Assembly: GCA_947487205.1 (NCBI GenBank) | Contig: CANKVU010000005.1 | Span: 62,001-126,000, forward strand | DNA: 64,000 nucleotides | Source of the DNA: an uncultured Paracoccaceae bacterium | GTDB taxonomy: Bacteria; Pseudomonadota; Alphaproteobacteria; Rhodobacterales; Rhodobacteraceae | Reading direction: 5' to 3' | Part shown: in pieces, positions 21,595-32,807 of the stretch | Layout of the letters: each line of letters begins with the position of its first letter | Position numbering within the stretch: the stretch's first letter is position 1 | Program-made: the position numbers and the translations under genes | Notes under the pieces: model-generated | What the model saw: only the letters and a program-made list of their open reading frames with translations | The model's database searches: none | Told to the model about the DNA's origin: nothing

Positions 21595-22060
21595 GGTGCT
21601 GTGTTTCTTCGATCTGCTGGGAGAAGGGAGGATTCTTGGCGAGGGCACTGGCGCCGGGTGACATCGACGCCGGACCCGTCACCTGGGGTTAGGCATCCAG
21701 CCCTGATTTTCGCACGGCCGGTGCCGGCGAGGCTGAATGGCCGTTCATGGAAGACGGATCGGCCGGCCGTCCGGACCGTGTTGCGCGCGAGGGGGCATGC
21801 GGGGCGTCGTCGTCTGACCGGGGGTGGCACGGGTCGGTCCGATGGGCGCGCCGGTCTTCGTCAAGGTCATCCTGGGCATCATGTGGCGCCTTTCCTCGTG
21901 GGACCGTTCCAAGGCTCGGTGCTGCGTCCGGGCGCGGTCCGATTCGCTCCTGCCTGCGCGCGTCCGGCGGCGCGCGGACGCCGGGCCGGAATCGCGGGGG
22001 TCCGATTCTCGTAAGTGTGTCCGATGTCCTTAGGACATTCGCGCCTGAGCTGGAAGGCGG
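21595..22060. other. 466-bp intergenic region between ettA and the PagL-like gene
   Basis: It holds the ettA promoter side, one weak small ORF (21745-21882, minus) and a perfect 15-bp palindrome (ATGTCCT T AGGACAT, 22024-22038) 22 bp downstream of the PagL-like stop. Nothing else is recognisable. Confidence 0.4.
21745..21882 (-). CDS. Possible 45-residue basic ORF, unsupported by homology
   Basis: ATG 21882 is preceded by AGGAAAGG with good spacing and opens a 45-codon frame rich in Pro, Thr and Arg (starting MMPRMTLTKTGAPIG). There is no signal peptide, helix or family I recognise. The ribosome site is the only argument for it; a chance ORF is equally likely. Confidence 0.22.
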   Translation of the reverse strand: MMPRMTLTKTGAPIGPTRATPGQTTTPRMPPRAQHGPDGRPIRLP

Positions 22061-22681
22061 TCAGAACCGCCAGCGCAGGCCCAGCACGTTGGCATTCGTC
22101 GTATCGCCCAGGCGCCCGAGCGCCGGCAAGCCGATATTGACGCCGCCGGAGCGGTGCTGAACGCGGTAGACGAGCTCGATGCCGGGATGGCGGGCGGACG
22201 AGACGGCGATTTCCGGCGCCATGAAGTAGAGGAGCGCGGCCTCTCCATCCGCCTCGATCTCGCGCGTCCGCTCGAGCCCGTGCGATTCGGTGACGGCGGA
22301 ATAGCCCACGGTCAGGGCCGGATGCAGGCGGATCGGACCGACCGCGATCCCGTCATGGCGGATCGCGGGACCGGCCCAGATCTCGGCCGAGCTGCCGGAG
22401 GGACCGTACCGATCGCCGTCGTGCCGCAGCGCGATCCCCGCCTCGAACCCCGCGCTGAACCCCCAGGGCAGACGCAGCGGCATATCGGCGAGCGCGGCTC
22501 CGATCTGCACCTGGTGGCCCGAATGGGCCGCAAAGGGCAGCGCATCCTCCTGCCAGACGTGACCCTCCACGCTTTCCCCGCCGAAGACGAGAAGGGAGGC
22601 CGTCCCGTCCTCGCCCCGCGCCGACGGCGCGGAGAGCAGAGCGGCCGCCGCCAGGGCGGCAGGGACATGGCGCAGCACCAT
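22061..22681 (-). CDS. Outer-membrane beta-barrel, probably PagL-type lipid A 3-O-deacylase family
   Basis: A 206-residue protein with a signal peptide (AALAAAALLSAPSARG), alternating hydrophobic beta strands of about ten residues and a C-terminal aromatic end (LGLRWRF), the signature of an outer-membrane barrel. Near the C-terminus YRVQHRSGG gives the His-x-Ser arrangement of PagL-like acyloxyacyl hydrolases, which remove the 3-O-acyl chain of lipid A. The Asn that usually follows the Ser is Gly here, so catalysis is unproven. ATG 22681 has AAAGGG upstream; ATG 22711 is the longer alternative. Confidence 0.6.
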   Translation of the reverse strand: MVLRHVPAALAAAALLSAPSARGEDGTASLLVFGGESVEGHVWQEDALPFAAHSGHQVQIGAALADMPLRLPWGFSAGFEAGIALRHDGDRYGPSGSSAEIWAGPAIRHDGIAVGPIRLHPALTVGYSAVTESHGLERTREIEADGEAALLYFMAPEIAVSSARHPGIELVYRVQHRSGGVNIGLPALGRLGDTTNANVLGLRWRF

Positions 22682-22835
22682 GCCGGACCCTTTCCGTACG
22701 TGACCCGTCAAACGCAGGGGAGCGCGACCGGCGGGGCCGTGTCAACGCGCGCTCGTCCGGGGCCGGGATTCGCGCCGGGACCGTGGCGCCGATCCGACCC
22801 CGCGTTCCCGCCCGGGCACCGAGCGGTCGTCCGTG

Positions 22836-23873
22836 TCACAGGATCTCGTCCTCGTCGAACATCGGATCGGCCTCCAGGTCGGCGGCGAGCTGGCTCAGCC
22901 GATCCTCGGCATCGTCCACGGGCACGTCGGCGAGGTGATAGACGGCGTCGCCCTCGTTGACGACGGGCATGGTGGCGCGGCCCATCAGGACGCCCGCCGC
23001 CGGCGCCCGGATCTCGGCCTCGGCGGTCCCGAAGGGGCTGGCGACGATGGCCAGAAGCTGCCCGTCCGCGACATGCTCGCCCACGTCGCGGAACAGCCGC
23101 AACAGGCCGGAGGCCGGCGCGCGCACCCAGGCCGATCCGTTGACCACGACGGGCTGGGCCTCGCGTTTCGGCAGGCCCTTGGCCGGGATCATCTTCATCG
23201 CGCGCATGACCCGCAGGATCCCCGAGGCGCCGATCCGCGCCGACATCTCGTCGAAGCGCAACGCCTCGCCGGCCTCGTAGAGCAGCACGTCGCAGCCCGC
23301 GTTCCGGGCCGCCTCGCGCATCGAGCCCTCGCGCAGGCGGGCGCGGATCACCAGGGGCGCGCCGAAGGCGCGGGCGAGGTCCAGCGTCTCGCGGCTGGAG
23401 GCGGAGACGCGGATCTGGGGCAGGTTGGTCCGGTGCAGCGCCGCCGAATGCAGGTCGATCCCCAGGTCGGACCGGGCGGCGATCTCGGTCATGAAGATGT
23501 TGGCGAGGCGGGAGGCGAGGGAGCCGCGCTCCGATCCCGGAAAGCAGCGGTTGAGGTCGCGCCGGTCGGGCAGGTAGCGGGACTGGTTCAGGAACCCGAA
23601 CGTGTTGACGATGGGCACGACCAGGAGCGTGCCCCGGAGCGAGGCCAGCTGCGGCGCCTGCATCAGGCGCCGGCAGACCTCGACCCCGATGATCTCGTCG
23701 CCGTGGATCGCGGCCGAGACGAACAGGGTGGGGCCGGGTCGGCGCCCGTGGAACACCCGGACGGACATGGTGGCCGGGGTGTGATCGGTCAGGACCGAGA
23801 TCGGCAGGTCGACGGTCTCGGCCTCGCCCGCCGCGATGCGCCGTCCGCCGAAGGAGAACGGCTCAACCGTCAT
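22836..23873 (-). CDS. Succinylglutamate desuccinylase/aspartoacylase-family hydrolase
   Basis: Zinc-dependent carboxypeptidase-fold enzyme (M14-like AstE/AspA family) that cleaves an amide of an acylated amino acid; the substrate is unknown. The 345-residue product shows the zinc pair in AAIHGDEIIG (His and Glu), the substrate-binding NRCFPG after YLPDRRDLNRC, and the third ligand His in GIDLHSAALH. The C-terminal third is a biotinyl/lipoyl-like barrel (VRAPASGLLRLF; EIRAPAAGVLMG), common in this subgroup. Its start overlaps the end of the LprI-like gene by 11 bp, so it is the last gene of a four-gene unit. Confidence 0.85.
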   Translation of the reverse strand: MTVEPFSFGGRRIAAGEAETVDLPISVLTDHTPATMSVRVFHGRRPGPTLFVSAAIHGDEIIGVEVCRRLMQAPQLASLRGTLLVVPIVNTFGFLNQSRYLPDRRDLNRCFPGSERGSLASRLANIFMTEIAARSDLGIDLHSAALHRTNLPQIRVSASSRETLDLARAFGAPLVIRARLREGSMREAARNAGCDVLLYEAGEALRFDEMSARIGASGILRVMRAMKMIPAKGLPKREAQPVVVNGSAWVRAPASGLLRLFRDVGEHVADGQLLAIVASPFGTAEAEIRAPAAGVLMGRATMPVVNEGDAVYHLADVPVDDAEDRLSQLAADLEADPMFDEDEIL

Positions 23874-24189
23874 CGTCGGGCGGTCCGAGGCTCTGGCGGA
23901 TCCGCAGAAGGCGGATGCGGTCGACATAGGCCGCGCGCAGGCAGGCCACGTCCGCTCCGCAGGCATCCCGGTCGGACCGGAGCCAGGCATCCTGCCGCGT
24001 ATCGGCCGAGCGCAGGCTGCCATAGATCTCGGCCAGCCGCCGGTCGAGGCGGGCGAGCTCGTCGGTGCCGCAGATCGTGCGTTCTGCGGCGTTGAGCGGC
24101 CCCGCCCCGCACCACGGGCGCAAGTCCTGGGCCGCCGCGGGGAAGGCCAGGACGAACAGTGCCACAAGGGCGAAAGCCGGGACCGTCAT
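23863..24189 (-). CDS. LprI-like (DUF1311) periplasmic protein
   Basis: A 108-residue exported protein with a signal peptide (ALVALFVLAFPAAAQ) and the Cys-rich helical domain of the DUF1311/LprI N-terminal family: four Cys in WCGAGPL, RTICGTDELARLDRRLAEIY, RDACGADVACL, with the characteristic Y-x-x-R-I-x-x-L. LprI of mycobacteria inhibits lysozyme; for most members the role is unknown. It starts 3 bp after the stop of the MBL gene and overlaps the AspA-like gene, so it is co-translated with both. Confidence 0.8.
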   Translation of the reverse strand: MTVPAFALVALFVLAFPAAAQDLRPWCGAGPLNAAERTICGTDELARLDRRLAEIYGSLRSADTRQDAWLRSDRDACGADVACLRAAYVDRIRLLRIRQSLGPPDDDG

Positions 24190-24192
24190 CGA

Positions 24193-25017
24193 TCAGGTAT
24201 CGTGGGTGTAGCGGGCGGGGACGAAGGCGAAGCCCTCGGCGGCCCGCTCGATCCAGCCGATGCCGGGGAACCCGATATGGCTGCCGGCGATCAGCGTCCG
24301 GTCGGCCGATACGCGGTCGAGCATCCGCGCCCGCGTGTCGCGGGCCTGGTCGATATCTACGTCGAAGCCGGTGCCCACGTCGGGCCGGGCGAGCTGGACC
24401 GGGGCGATATGGACGATGTCGGTCCAGATCAGAAGGGTCTGGTCGCCGTCGGCGATCTCCAGCCCCGAATGGCCGGGCGTGTGCCCGGGCAGGGGAAGGG
24501 AGCGCAGGCCGGGGGCGATGTCGGTCTCGCCTTCGAACGTCTCGACCCGGTCGCCATAGGTCGAGAGCACGGCGGTGGCGGTGTCGTCGGACCCCTCGAA
24601 ATGCGCGCGGTCGGCGGCATGGACCCGGAGCGTGGCCCGGGGGAAGGCGGCCTCTCCGTCCGCAAGGAGGCCCGCCACGTGGTCGGCATGCATATGCGTG
24701 ACATAGACGGTGTCGATGTCGTCGGGGGCAAAGCCCGCGGCGCCGAGATTCGCCATCACGCGGCCGGTTTCGGGGCCCATGTTCCCCGCCACGCCGGCAT
24801 CGACCAGGATCGTGCGGTCGCCCGTCTCGACGACGAAGGCGTTCAGGCCCGAGCGCCACGTCTCGGGATCGGCGTGGCGGTCGCGTAGGATGCGCCCGTA
24901 ATCCGCGCGCTCGATGCCCTGTAGGTTGTCGTGGCCGAGGGGCAGCGGCCCGTCGGACAGGGCGGTGACGCGGATGCCGCCCACGTGGCGGCGCTGGGCG
25001 TCGGGAAGTCGGGTCAT
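24193..25017 (-). CDS. MBL-fold metallo-hydrolase (cytoplasmic paralogue)
   Basis: Metallo-beta-lactamase-fold hydrolase of 274 residues without an export signal. The binuclear metal site is complete: THMHADHVAGL (HxHxDH), the His in LPGHTPGHSG, the bridging Asp in LIWTDIVH and the last His in AGSHIGFPG. The family includes lactonases, thioesterases and sulfatases; I cannot pick a substrate. ATG 25017 has AAGGA 7 bp upstream. It lies 11 bp behind a paralogue that carries a Tat-like signal, so the pair probably arose by tandem duplication. Confidence 0.88.
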   Translation of the reverse strand: MTRLPDAQRRHVGGIRVTALSDGPLPLGHDNLQGIERADYGRILRDRHADPETWRSGLNAFVVETGDRTILVDAGVAGNMGPETGRVMANLGAAGFAPDDIDTVYVTHMHADHVAGLLADGEAAFPRATLRVHAADRAHFEGSDDTATAVLSTYGDRVETFEGETDIAPGLRSLPLPGHTPGHSGLEIADGDQTLLIWTDIVHIAPVQLARPDVGTGFDVDIDQARDTRARMLDRVSADRTLIAGSHIGFPGIGWIERAAEGFAFVPARYTHDT

Positions 25018-25028
25018 TCCGGTATCCT

Positions 25029-25973
25029 TCAGGTCTGGTAGGGGTAGGGCGCGGCGACCAGGCGGTAGCCGCCGCCGTCCCGCTTCACGTGGCCGAGCCC
25101 AGGAAAGTCGATATGCGATCCGGCGATCATCGTCCGGTCCGCGACGACCTGGTCGAGGATCCGCTCGCGCGTGCGCGCCGCCGCGTCGGGCTCCACGTCG
25201 AAGCCGATCGTCACCGCCGGCCGGGCGAATTGCACCGGCAGGACATGCACGATGTCCGCCCAGATCAGCAGGCTCTGATCTCCCGACGCGACGCGGTAGC
25301 CGGTATGGCCGGGCGTATGGCCCGGCAGCGGCACCGCCGTCAGGGTGGATGTCACCTCCGCCTCGCCAGAGATCGGGTCGAGCCGGTCGCCGTAGCGGTC
25401 GAGCACCGTGCGGGCCGTCCGGAAGAACGGTTCGGTGGCCTCGGTCATGTTGGCGTCGTCCGTCCAGTAGGCCCGCTCAGCCTCGGGTACGACCAGCTCG
25501 GCCTCCGGGAACGCCGCCTCCCCGTCGAGGAGGGCGCCGCCGACATGGTCGGGATGGAGGTGGGTGGCGACGAGGCGCGTCACCTCCCCCGGATCGACCC
25601 CCGCCGCGCGCAGGTTGTCGGCCAGGCGGCCCAGCCCGTCGCCCATGGTGCTGCCGGCCCCGGCATCGACGAGCGTGACCTCGCCGCCCGGCGCCTCGAT
25701 CAGCCATCCGTTGACGGGGGCGCGGAACGCCTGGGGATCGCGGAACTGCTCCTCCATCAGGGTGGCGTAGCCCGCGGCGTCGATCCCCTGGAGCGCCTCG
25801 GGGCCGATAGGGATGCTGCCGTCCAGGAGGGCCGTCACCCGCACCTCGCCCACGGCGAAGCGCTGGGCGTCGGCCAGCGGGGCGGGGTCGGGCGCGCCCG
25901 ACTGGGCCCTGGCCCCGGCGGGCAGGAGCGGCAGCGCCGCCCCGGCCGACAGCAGTTGACGGCGGTTCATCAT
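25029..25973 (-). CDS. MBL-fold metallo-hydrolase with Tat-type signal (exported paralogue)
   Basis: A 314-residue protein beginning with a twin-arginine-like signal (MMNRRQLLSAGAALPLLPAGARA), then an MBL fold with THLHPDHVGGA, LPGHTPGHTG, LIWADIVH and AGSHIDFPG. It resembles the next gene along its whole mature length (shared VTAL-DG, LQGI, SGDQ/ADGDQ-LLIW-DIVH and FPG-G strings), but has an insert around AYWTDDANMTEATEPFF. ATG 25973 follows GGAGGGG. First gene of the MBL-MBL-LprI-AspA unit. The substrate is unknown, and export to the periplasm is an inference from the signal. Confidence 0.87.
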   Translation of the reverse strand: MMNRRQLLSAGAALPLLPAGARAQSGAPDPAPLADAQRFAVGEVRVTALLDGSIPIGPEALQGIDAAGYATLMEEQFRDPQAFRAPVNGWLIEAPGGEVTLVDAGAGSTMGDGLGRLADNLRAAGVDPGEVTRLVATHLHPDHVGGALLDGEAAFPEAELVVPEAERAYWTDDANMTEATEPFFRTARTVLDRYGDRLDPISGEAEVTSTLTAVPLPGHTPGHTGYRVASGDQSLLIWADIVHVLPVQFARPAVTIGFDVEPDAAARTRERILDQVVADRTMIAGSHIDFPGLGHVKRDGGGYRLVAAPYPYQT

Positions 25974-26045
25974 GTGGTGTCCCCTCCGCAGGATCGCGTC
26001 GATCCGCCAGATAGGGCGGTCGCGCCCGGTGTCAGGGGAAGGCCC

Positions 26046-26459
26046 ATGTTCAGCCACGTCACGGTGGGCGCCGACGACCTTGAGGCGGCGGGCCGGTTCT
26101 GGGATGCGGTGCTCTCGCCCCTGGGATCGCGGCGGCGGGCGGTCGAGCCCGATGGCGGGCCCGACGCCCTGTGCTGGGTCGGCGCGCGCGCGCCCTATCC
26201 CCGCTTCTACGTCTATCGCCCCTTCGACGGGCGTCCGGCGCGCGCGGGAAACGGGGCGATGCTGTCCTTCATCGCCCCGTCGCGCGCCGCGGTCCGCACC
26301 GCCTGGCAGGCGGGCTGCGCGGCGGGGGGCATGTCGGAGGGCGCGCCGGGCCTGCGGGTGCGGTACGGCCCGGACTATTTCGGGGCCTATCTGCGCGATC
26401 CCGCGGGCAACAAGCTCTGCCTCGTGCATCGCCCCGCGCTGGAGCCGTTCGGCGCATGA
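26046..26459 (+). CDS. VOC (glyoxalase/dioxygenase fold) protein
   Basis: A 137-residue member of the vicinal oxygen chelate superfamily. The product starts FSHVTVGADDLEAAGRFWDAVL and ends with YFGAYLRDPAGNKLCLVH, the typical paired beta-alpha-beta-beta-beta units; the His at residue 4 and Asp/Asn near the end could bind metal, and the second-half Glu is replaced by Leu. The reaction is unknown. It is divergent from the MBL operon and overlaps the MOSC gene by four bases (ATGA), so the two are coupled. Confidence 0.8.
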   Translation: MFSHVTVGADDLEAAGRFWDAVLSPLGSRRRAVEPDGGPDALCWVGARAPYPRFYVYRPFDGRPARAGNGAMLSFIAPSRAAVRTAWQAGCAAGGMSEGAPGLRVRYGPDYFGAYLRDPAGNKLCLVHRPALEPFGA

Positions 26460-26925
26460 GCGCCCTGCACGAAATGATGGCCCGCCACGCGCAGCACGGG
26501 CGGGTGACGTGGATCGGTCGGCGGCCGGCGCGGCGGGCCCCGGTCGAGCCGCTCGCCCGCGCCCGGATCGCGGCGGACGGGCTCGAGGGCGATCACGGGC
26601 GGGCGGGAAAGCGGGCGGTCACGCTCTTCCAGGCGGAGCACCTGGCGGTGATCGCGGCGCTTCTGGGGCGGCCGAGCGTGCGGCCCGAGGATCTGCGCCG
26701 CAATTTGGGGGTGGCGGGCCTGAACCTCGCGGCGCTGCGCGGGGCGGAGCTGCGGATCGGCACGGCGCGCCTGCGGGTGGAGGGGCCGTGCCCGCCCTGC
26801 TCGCGCATGGAAGAGGCGTTCGGGCCGGGCGGCTACAGCGCCGTGCGCGGCCATGGCGGCTGGTACGCCTCGGTGCTGGAGGCGGGCGCGGTCGCGCTGG
26901 ACGATCGCGTCCGGCCCCCGGACGG

Positions 26926-26961
26926 ACAGGGCCCGCCCCCCGGTGGGGAGGCGGGCCCTGT
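26926..26961 (-). terminator. Perfect 12-bp hairpin beyond acnA, lying inside the MOSC frame
   Basis: ACAGGGCCCGCC (26926-26937) pairs with GGCGGGCCCTGT (26950-26961), loop 12 bases, 19 bp past the acnA stop. It is a likely acnA terminator or 3' stabiliser without a U tract. It is also translated as part of the MOSC tail. Confidence 0.5.
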
Positions 26962-26979
26962 CGCGGATCGGGCCGTCGA

Positions 26980-29781
<2,802 letters not shown>

Positions 29782-29866
29782 GGCTGTCTCCTTGTCCTGG
29801 CGGATCGTCAGAAAATGGCTGCGGGTCTCTGTGTTACGTAGCGAGCCCCTAGAGCGTTTCCAATCG

Positions 29867-29884
29867 GTATGCAACAGTATGCAA
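29867..29884. repeat. Direct repeat GTATGCAA x2 in the acnA upstream region
   Basis: GTATGCAA occurs at 29867-29874 and 29877-29884, exactly one helical turn apart, in the space between acnA and the divergent DUF1223 gene. On the acnA strand it reads TTGCATAC twice. A regulator site is possible; none is identified. Confidence 0.3.
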
Positions 29885-29986
29885 AGCCGGGGGCGGTGTC
29901 CTACAATCTATCGCAAAACCTTGATTGGCACGGTCCGGTGGGCCGGTCTAGACCTGCCCGGCAGCAGGCCGTTCCGGAGACCCCCC

Positions 29987-30697
29987 ATGTCCTTCCCCGC
30001 TACATCGCTCCTGACCGCTGCCGTGACGGCGCTGGCCGTATCGGGGGCGGGGGCGAGGGCGGACGAGGACCAGCCGGTGGTGGTGGAACTCTTCACCTCG
30101 CAGGGCTGCGCGTCCTGCCCGCCGGCCGACGCGCTGATGGCGGAACTCGCCAAGAAGGAGGACGTCCTGCCGCTGGCGCTCCACGTCGATTACTGGGATT
30201 ACATCGGCTGGCCGGACCGCTTCGCCGACCCCGCCTTCACCCACCGCCAGAAGGCCTATGCCAAGGCGGCGGGAGAGCGGATGATCTATACCCCGCAGAT
30301 GATCGTCGGCGGGTCGGACCGCGTCATCGGCAGCCGCGCGATGCAGGTCGCCGACCTGATCCAGGCCCACCGCGAGACGCCGCACCCCGTCGACGTGGAT
30401 CTGCACCGGACCGACCGGGGGCTCCGCGTCGAGGCCACGGCGCAGGCGGGCACGCCGGGGGAGATGCTGATCCAGCTCGTCACCTACACGCCGCATGAGC
30501 GGGTGGAGATCAACGGCGGCGAGAATGCCGGGGCGGTGATGAACTACGTCAACATCGTCCGCGACTGGACGGTGATCGGCCATTGGGACGGCCGGGGCAC
30601 CTGGACGAGCGAGGTCCCCCCGGTGGAGGGGCCGGGCGCGATCCTGGTCCAGCAGCCCGGGCCCGGCGCCATCCTGGGCGCGGCGCGGATCGACTGA
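29987..30697 (+). CDS. DUF1223 thioredoxin-fold exported protein
   Basis: A 236-residue protein with a signal peptide (LLTAAVTALAVSGAGARA) and the DUF1223 domain: VVELFTSQGCASCPPADALM contains a redox-type CxxC (CASC), followed by HVDYWDYIGWPDRFADP and YTPQMIVGG with a cis-Pro-like position. This is a thioredoxin-like family of unknown substrate; periplasmic thiol chemistry is an inference. ATG 29987 is used since it opens the signal peptide. It is divergent from acnA and convergent with the acyltransferase gene, with 3 bp between the stops. Confidence 0.85.
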   Translation: MSFPATSLLTAAVTALAVSGAGARADEDQPVVVELFTSQGCASCPPADALMAELAKKEDVLPLALHVDYWDYIGWPDRFADPAFTHRQKAYAKAAGERMIYTPQMIVGGSDRVIGSRAMQVADLIQAHRETPHPVDVDLHRTDRGLRVEATAQAGTPGEMLIQLVTYTPHERVEINGGENAGAVMNYVNIVRDWTVIGHWDGRGTWTSEVPPVEGPGAILVQQPGPGAILGAARID

Positions 30698-30700
30698 CGC

Positions 30701-31606
30701 TCAGGCGCGGGCGCGGCGCCGCTTCTTCTGGCGCTCCGGCTTCCACCGGCGGTGGATCCAGAACCATTGATCCATATGCGCGCGGACCACCTCCTCCAGC
30801 CGGTCGGTGATCTCCTGCGTCATCTCGACGGCGTCGCGGTGGGCCACCGGCGCCTCGAGGACCACGTCGAAATCGAGCCCGTTCTCGCGCCGGATCCCGT
30901 AGCACGGGATCACCGTCGCACCGTGTTTCAGCGCCCAGGCGCAGGCCGCGGTGGAGGTCGGCGCGGGGCGGCCGAAGAAGGTGATGTCGGCGCCCTTGCT
31001 GGAATAGACATCGGTGAGGATGCCGACCATGCCGCCGGTGGCCAGGTGGCGGACGTATTTCACGATCCCCTGCCGGGACCGGGGATAGAGCGGGGTCCCG
31101 ATCTCGGACAGGGCGCGGACGTAATGCGCGTTGAACCGGGGGTTGTTCATCGGCCGGTAGAGCGCCGCCAGCTCGTAGCCGCGGGGCACGAGCGTGGCGC
31201 GCAGGGCGTCGAAATTGCCCAGATGCGCGGTCACGAGCACCACCGGACGGCCCGCCGCCCGCGCCTCGGCCAGCACCTCGACGCCCGGGCCGCGCAGCGC
31301 GGTCCCCGCGAGGTGCGCCTTGAACTCGGCCCCCGAATAAATCTCGATCAGCGTGCGTCCGACATTGTCGGGCACCTCGCGGACCAGGCGCTCGACCTCG
31401 GCGGCATCCAGGTCCGGGCGGGCATGGGCGAGGTTCTCGCGGATCCGCGCGCGCCACCCGGCCAGCGGCGCGACGACGCGGCTCGCGAGCCACCCCATCA
31501 GGGGCACCCGCCGGCGATAGGGCAGCGCCTGGACGAGCGAGAGCGTGCCGCGCATCGCCATGTCCTGTACCGCGTCGACGAAGTCGGATCGGTCCTCTCT
31601 GGCCAC
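30701..31606 (-). CDS. Lipid A late acyltransferase, LpxL/HtrB family
   Basis: Inner-membrane acyltransferase that adds a secondary acyl chain to lipid A (or, in some relatives, acylates other lysolipids). The 301 residues contain TAHLGNFD, the family's catalytic H-x4-D box in HLGNFDALR, the RPMNNPRFNAHYVR block, GGMVGILTDVYSSKGADITFFGRPA and the terminal MDQWFWIHRRWKP. It has a weak N-terminal hydrophobic region and a very basic C-terminus (RQKKRRRARA). The other lipid A genes lie elsewhere in the window. Which acyl donor it uses cannot be read. Confidence 0.87.
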   Translation of the reverse strand: MAREDRSDFVDAVQDMAMRGTLSLVQALPYRRRVPLMGWLASRVVAPLAGWRARIRENLAHARPDLDAAEVERLVREVPDNVGRTLIEIYSGAEFKAHLAGTALRGPGVEVLAEARAAGRPVVLVTAHLGNFDALRATLVPRGYELAALYRPMNNPRFNAHYVRALSEIGTPLYPRSRQGIVKYVRHLATGGMVGILTDVYSSKGADITFFGRPAPTSTAACAWALKHGATVIPCYGIRRENGLDFDVVLEAPVAHRDAVEMTQEITDRLEEVVRAHMDQWFWIHRRWKPERQKKRRRARA

Positions 31607-31665
31607 GGACGGGTTCCCCTTGCGTGCCTGCCGCTCTCTACTAGCGGGGGCAGGTGATCACAAGA

Positions 31666-32727
31666 TCAGCCGGCGAGCCGGATATCGCCGCCGTCGGCCA
31701 TGGCGCGCACCGCGCGGACGACGGCGATCTGCGCCGCCTCGGCGGCCTTGGGCGGGACCTCTCCCAGTTCGGCGGCGCCCTCGCGGATCGCGTCGGCGAG
31801 CCGCCCGGGCAGGTTCTCGAGCAGGAAGTCGGCCGCGGCCTTCAGTCCCGGCTCGCTTCCGGCCCCCGCGATGGCCCGGATCAGCTCGGCCTGATCGACC
31901 GAGCGGGCGATGGCGGGCACGTCGCGGTGGGCCACCCGGGCGGGGATGTCCGCGAAGGTGAAGATCGCCTGCCGCACCCGCTCGGCCAGGTCCTCGTCCT
32001 CTTCCGCCAGCCCCGCCAGGACATCGTCGCGGGTCGGCCCGGCCGAGACATCGAGGATCGCCCCCAGCCGCTGCACCGCCGCGGAGGTGAAGGCGCGCGG
32101 CGGCTCGGCCCGCAGCTCGGCGGCCAGCGCCAGGCCGATCCGCGCGACGATGGAGGGGGCCACGTCCGCGGTCTCGCTGACCGCGAGGGTCAGGCGCCGC
32201 GCCTCGGGGCCGGGCAGGGCGTTCAGAAGGTCCGCGGCCTTGGCCACGGGCAGTTTCGACAGGATCACGGCGCCGATCTCGGAGCTTTCGCGCTGCAGGA
32301 TCTCGGACAGGCGCTGGTTCGAGAAATCCGCGATCGCGTCCCAGGGATCGTCGGCCCAGAGCTGGCCCGATTGCGCGCGCAGACGCGCCGCGAGGTCCGG
32401 ATTGATCGCCCCCTCCAGAACCTGCAGCGCCCCGTCCAGCCCGCCGGGAAAGCTGAGCCCGATCGAGTCGAGCTCGGTGGCGAATTCCTCGACCACCGCG
32501 CGAAGCGTGTCGCGGTCGATGAAGGACATGCCGGCGATCTGGGTGGTCAGTTCCGCCTGCAGCGTCTCGGGCAGGTTGCGGATCGGCAGGGTGGCGCCTT
32601 CGGCCAGCAGCAGGCGGACGACGATGGCGGCCTTCTGCCGCTGGCTCAGGGGCGTGCGGCCCCGCTGGCGCAGAGGCGGCGCGGCCTTCGGCTCCGAATC
32701 GCTCCGCGTCGCCAGTTCCGTCGCCAT
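31666..32727 (-). CDS. fliG: Flagellar motor switch protein FliG (divergent, without flagellar neighbours)
   Basis: C-ring protein that couples to MotA and sets rotation. The 353-residue product is recognisable by the middle-domain block ESSEIGAVILSKLPVAKAADLLNALP (EHPQ-type motif changed to ESSE), IFTFADIP and the C-terminal torque region FLLENLPGRLADAIREGAAELGEVPPKAAEAAQ. The N-terminus has an extra charged 20 residues. Sequence is far from enteric FliG, as usual in Rhodobacterales. No other flagellar gene is in the window. I cannot tell whether it serves the main flagellum or is a diverged second copy. Confidence 0.8.
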   Translation of the reverse strand: MATELATRSDSEPKAAPPLRQRGRTPLSQRQKAAIVVRLLLAEGATLPIRNLPETLQAELTTQIAGMSFIDRDTLRAVVEEFATELDSIGLSFPGGLDGALQVLEGAINPDLAARLRAQSGQLWADDPWDAIADFSNQRLSEILQRESSEIGAVILSKLPVAKAADLLNALPGPEARRLTLAVSETADVAPSIVARIGLALAAELRAEPPRAFTSAAVQRLGAILDVSAGPTRDDVLAGLAEEDEDLAERVRQAIFTFADIPARVAHRDVPAIARSVDQAELIRAIAGAGSEPGLKAAADFLLENLPGRLADAIREGAAELGEVPPKAAEAAQIAVVRAVRAMADGGDIRLAG

Positions 32728-32807
32728 GTCAGCCCCCGTGTTCGTTCCGTCTCGGGGGCGACCCTAAGGCGCGGGCCGTTAATGTCCGGTTGCCCGGCGG
32801 CGGCGCA

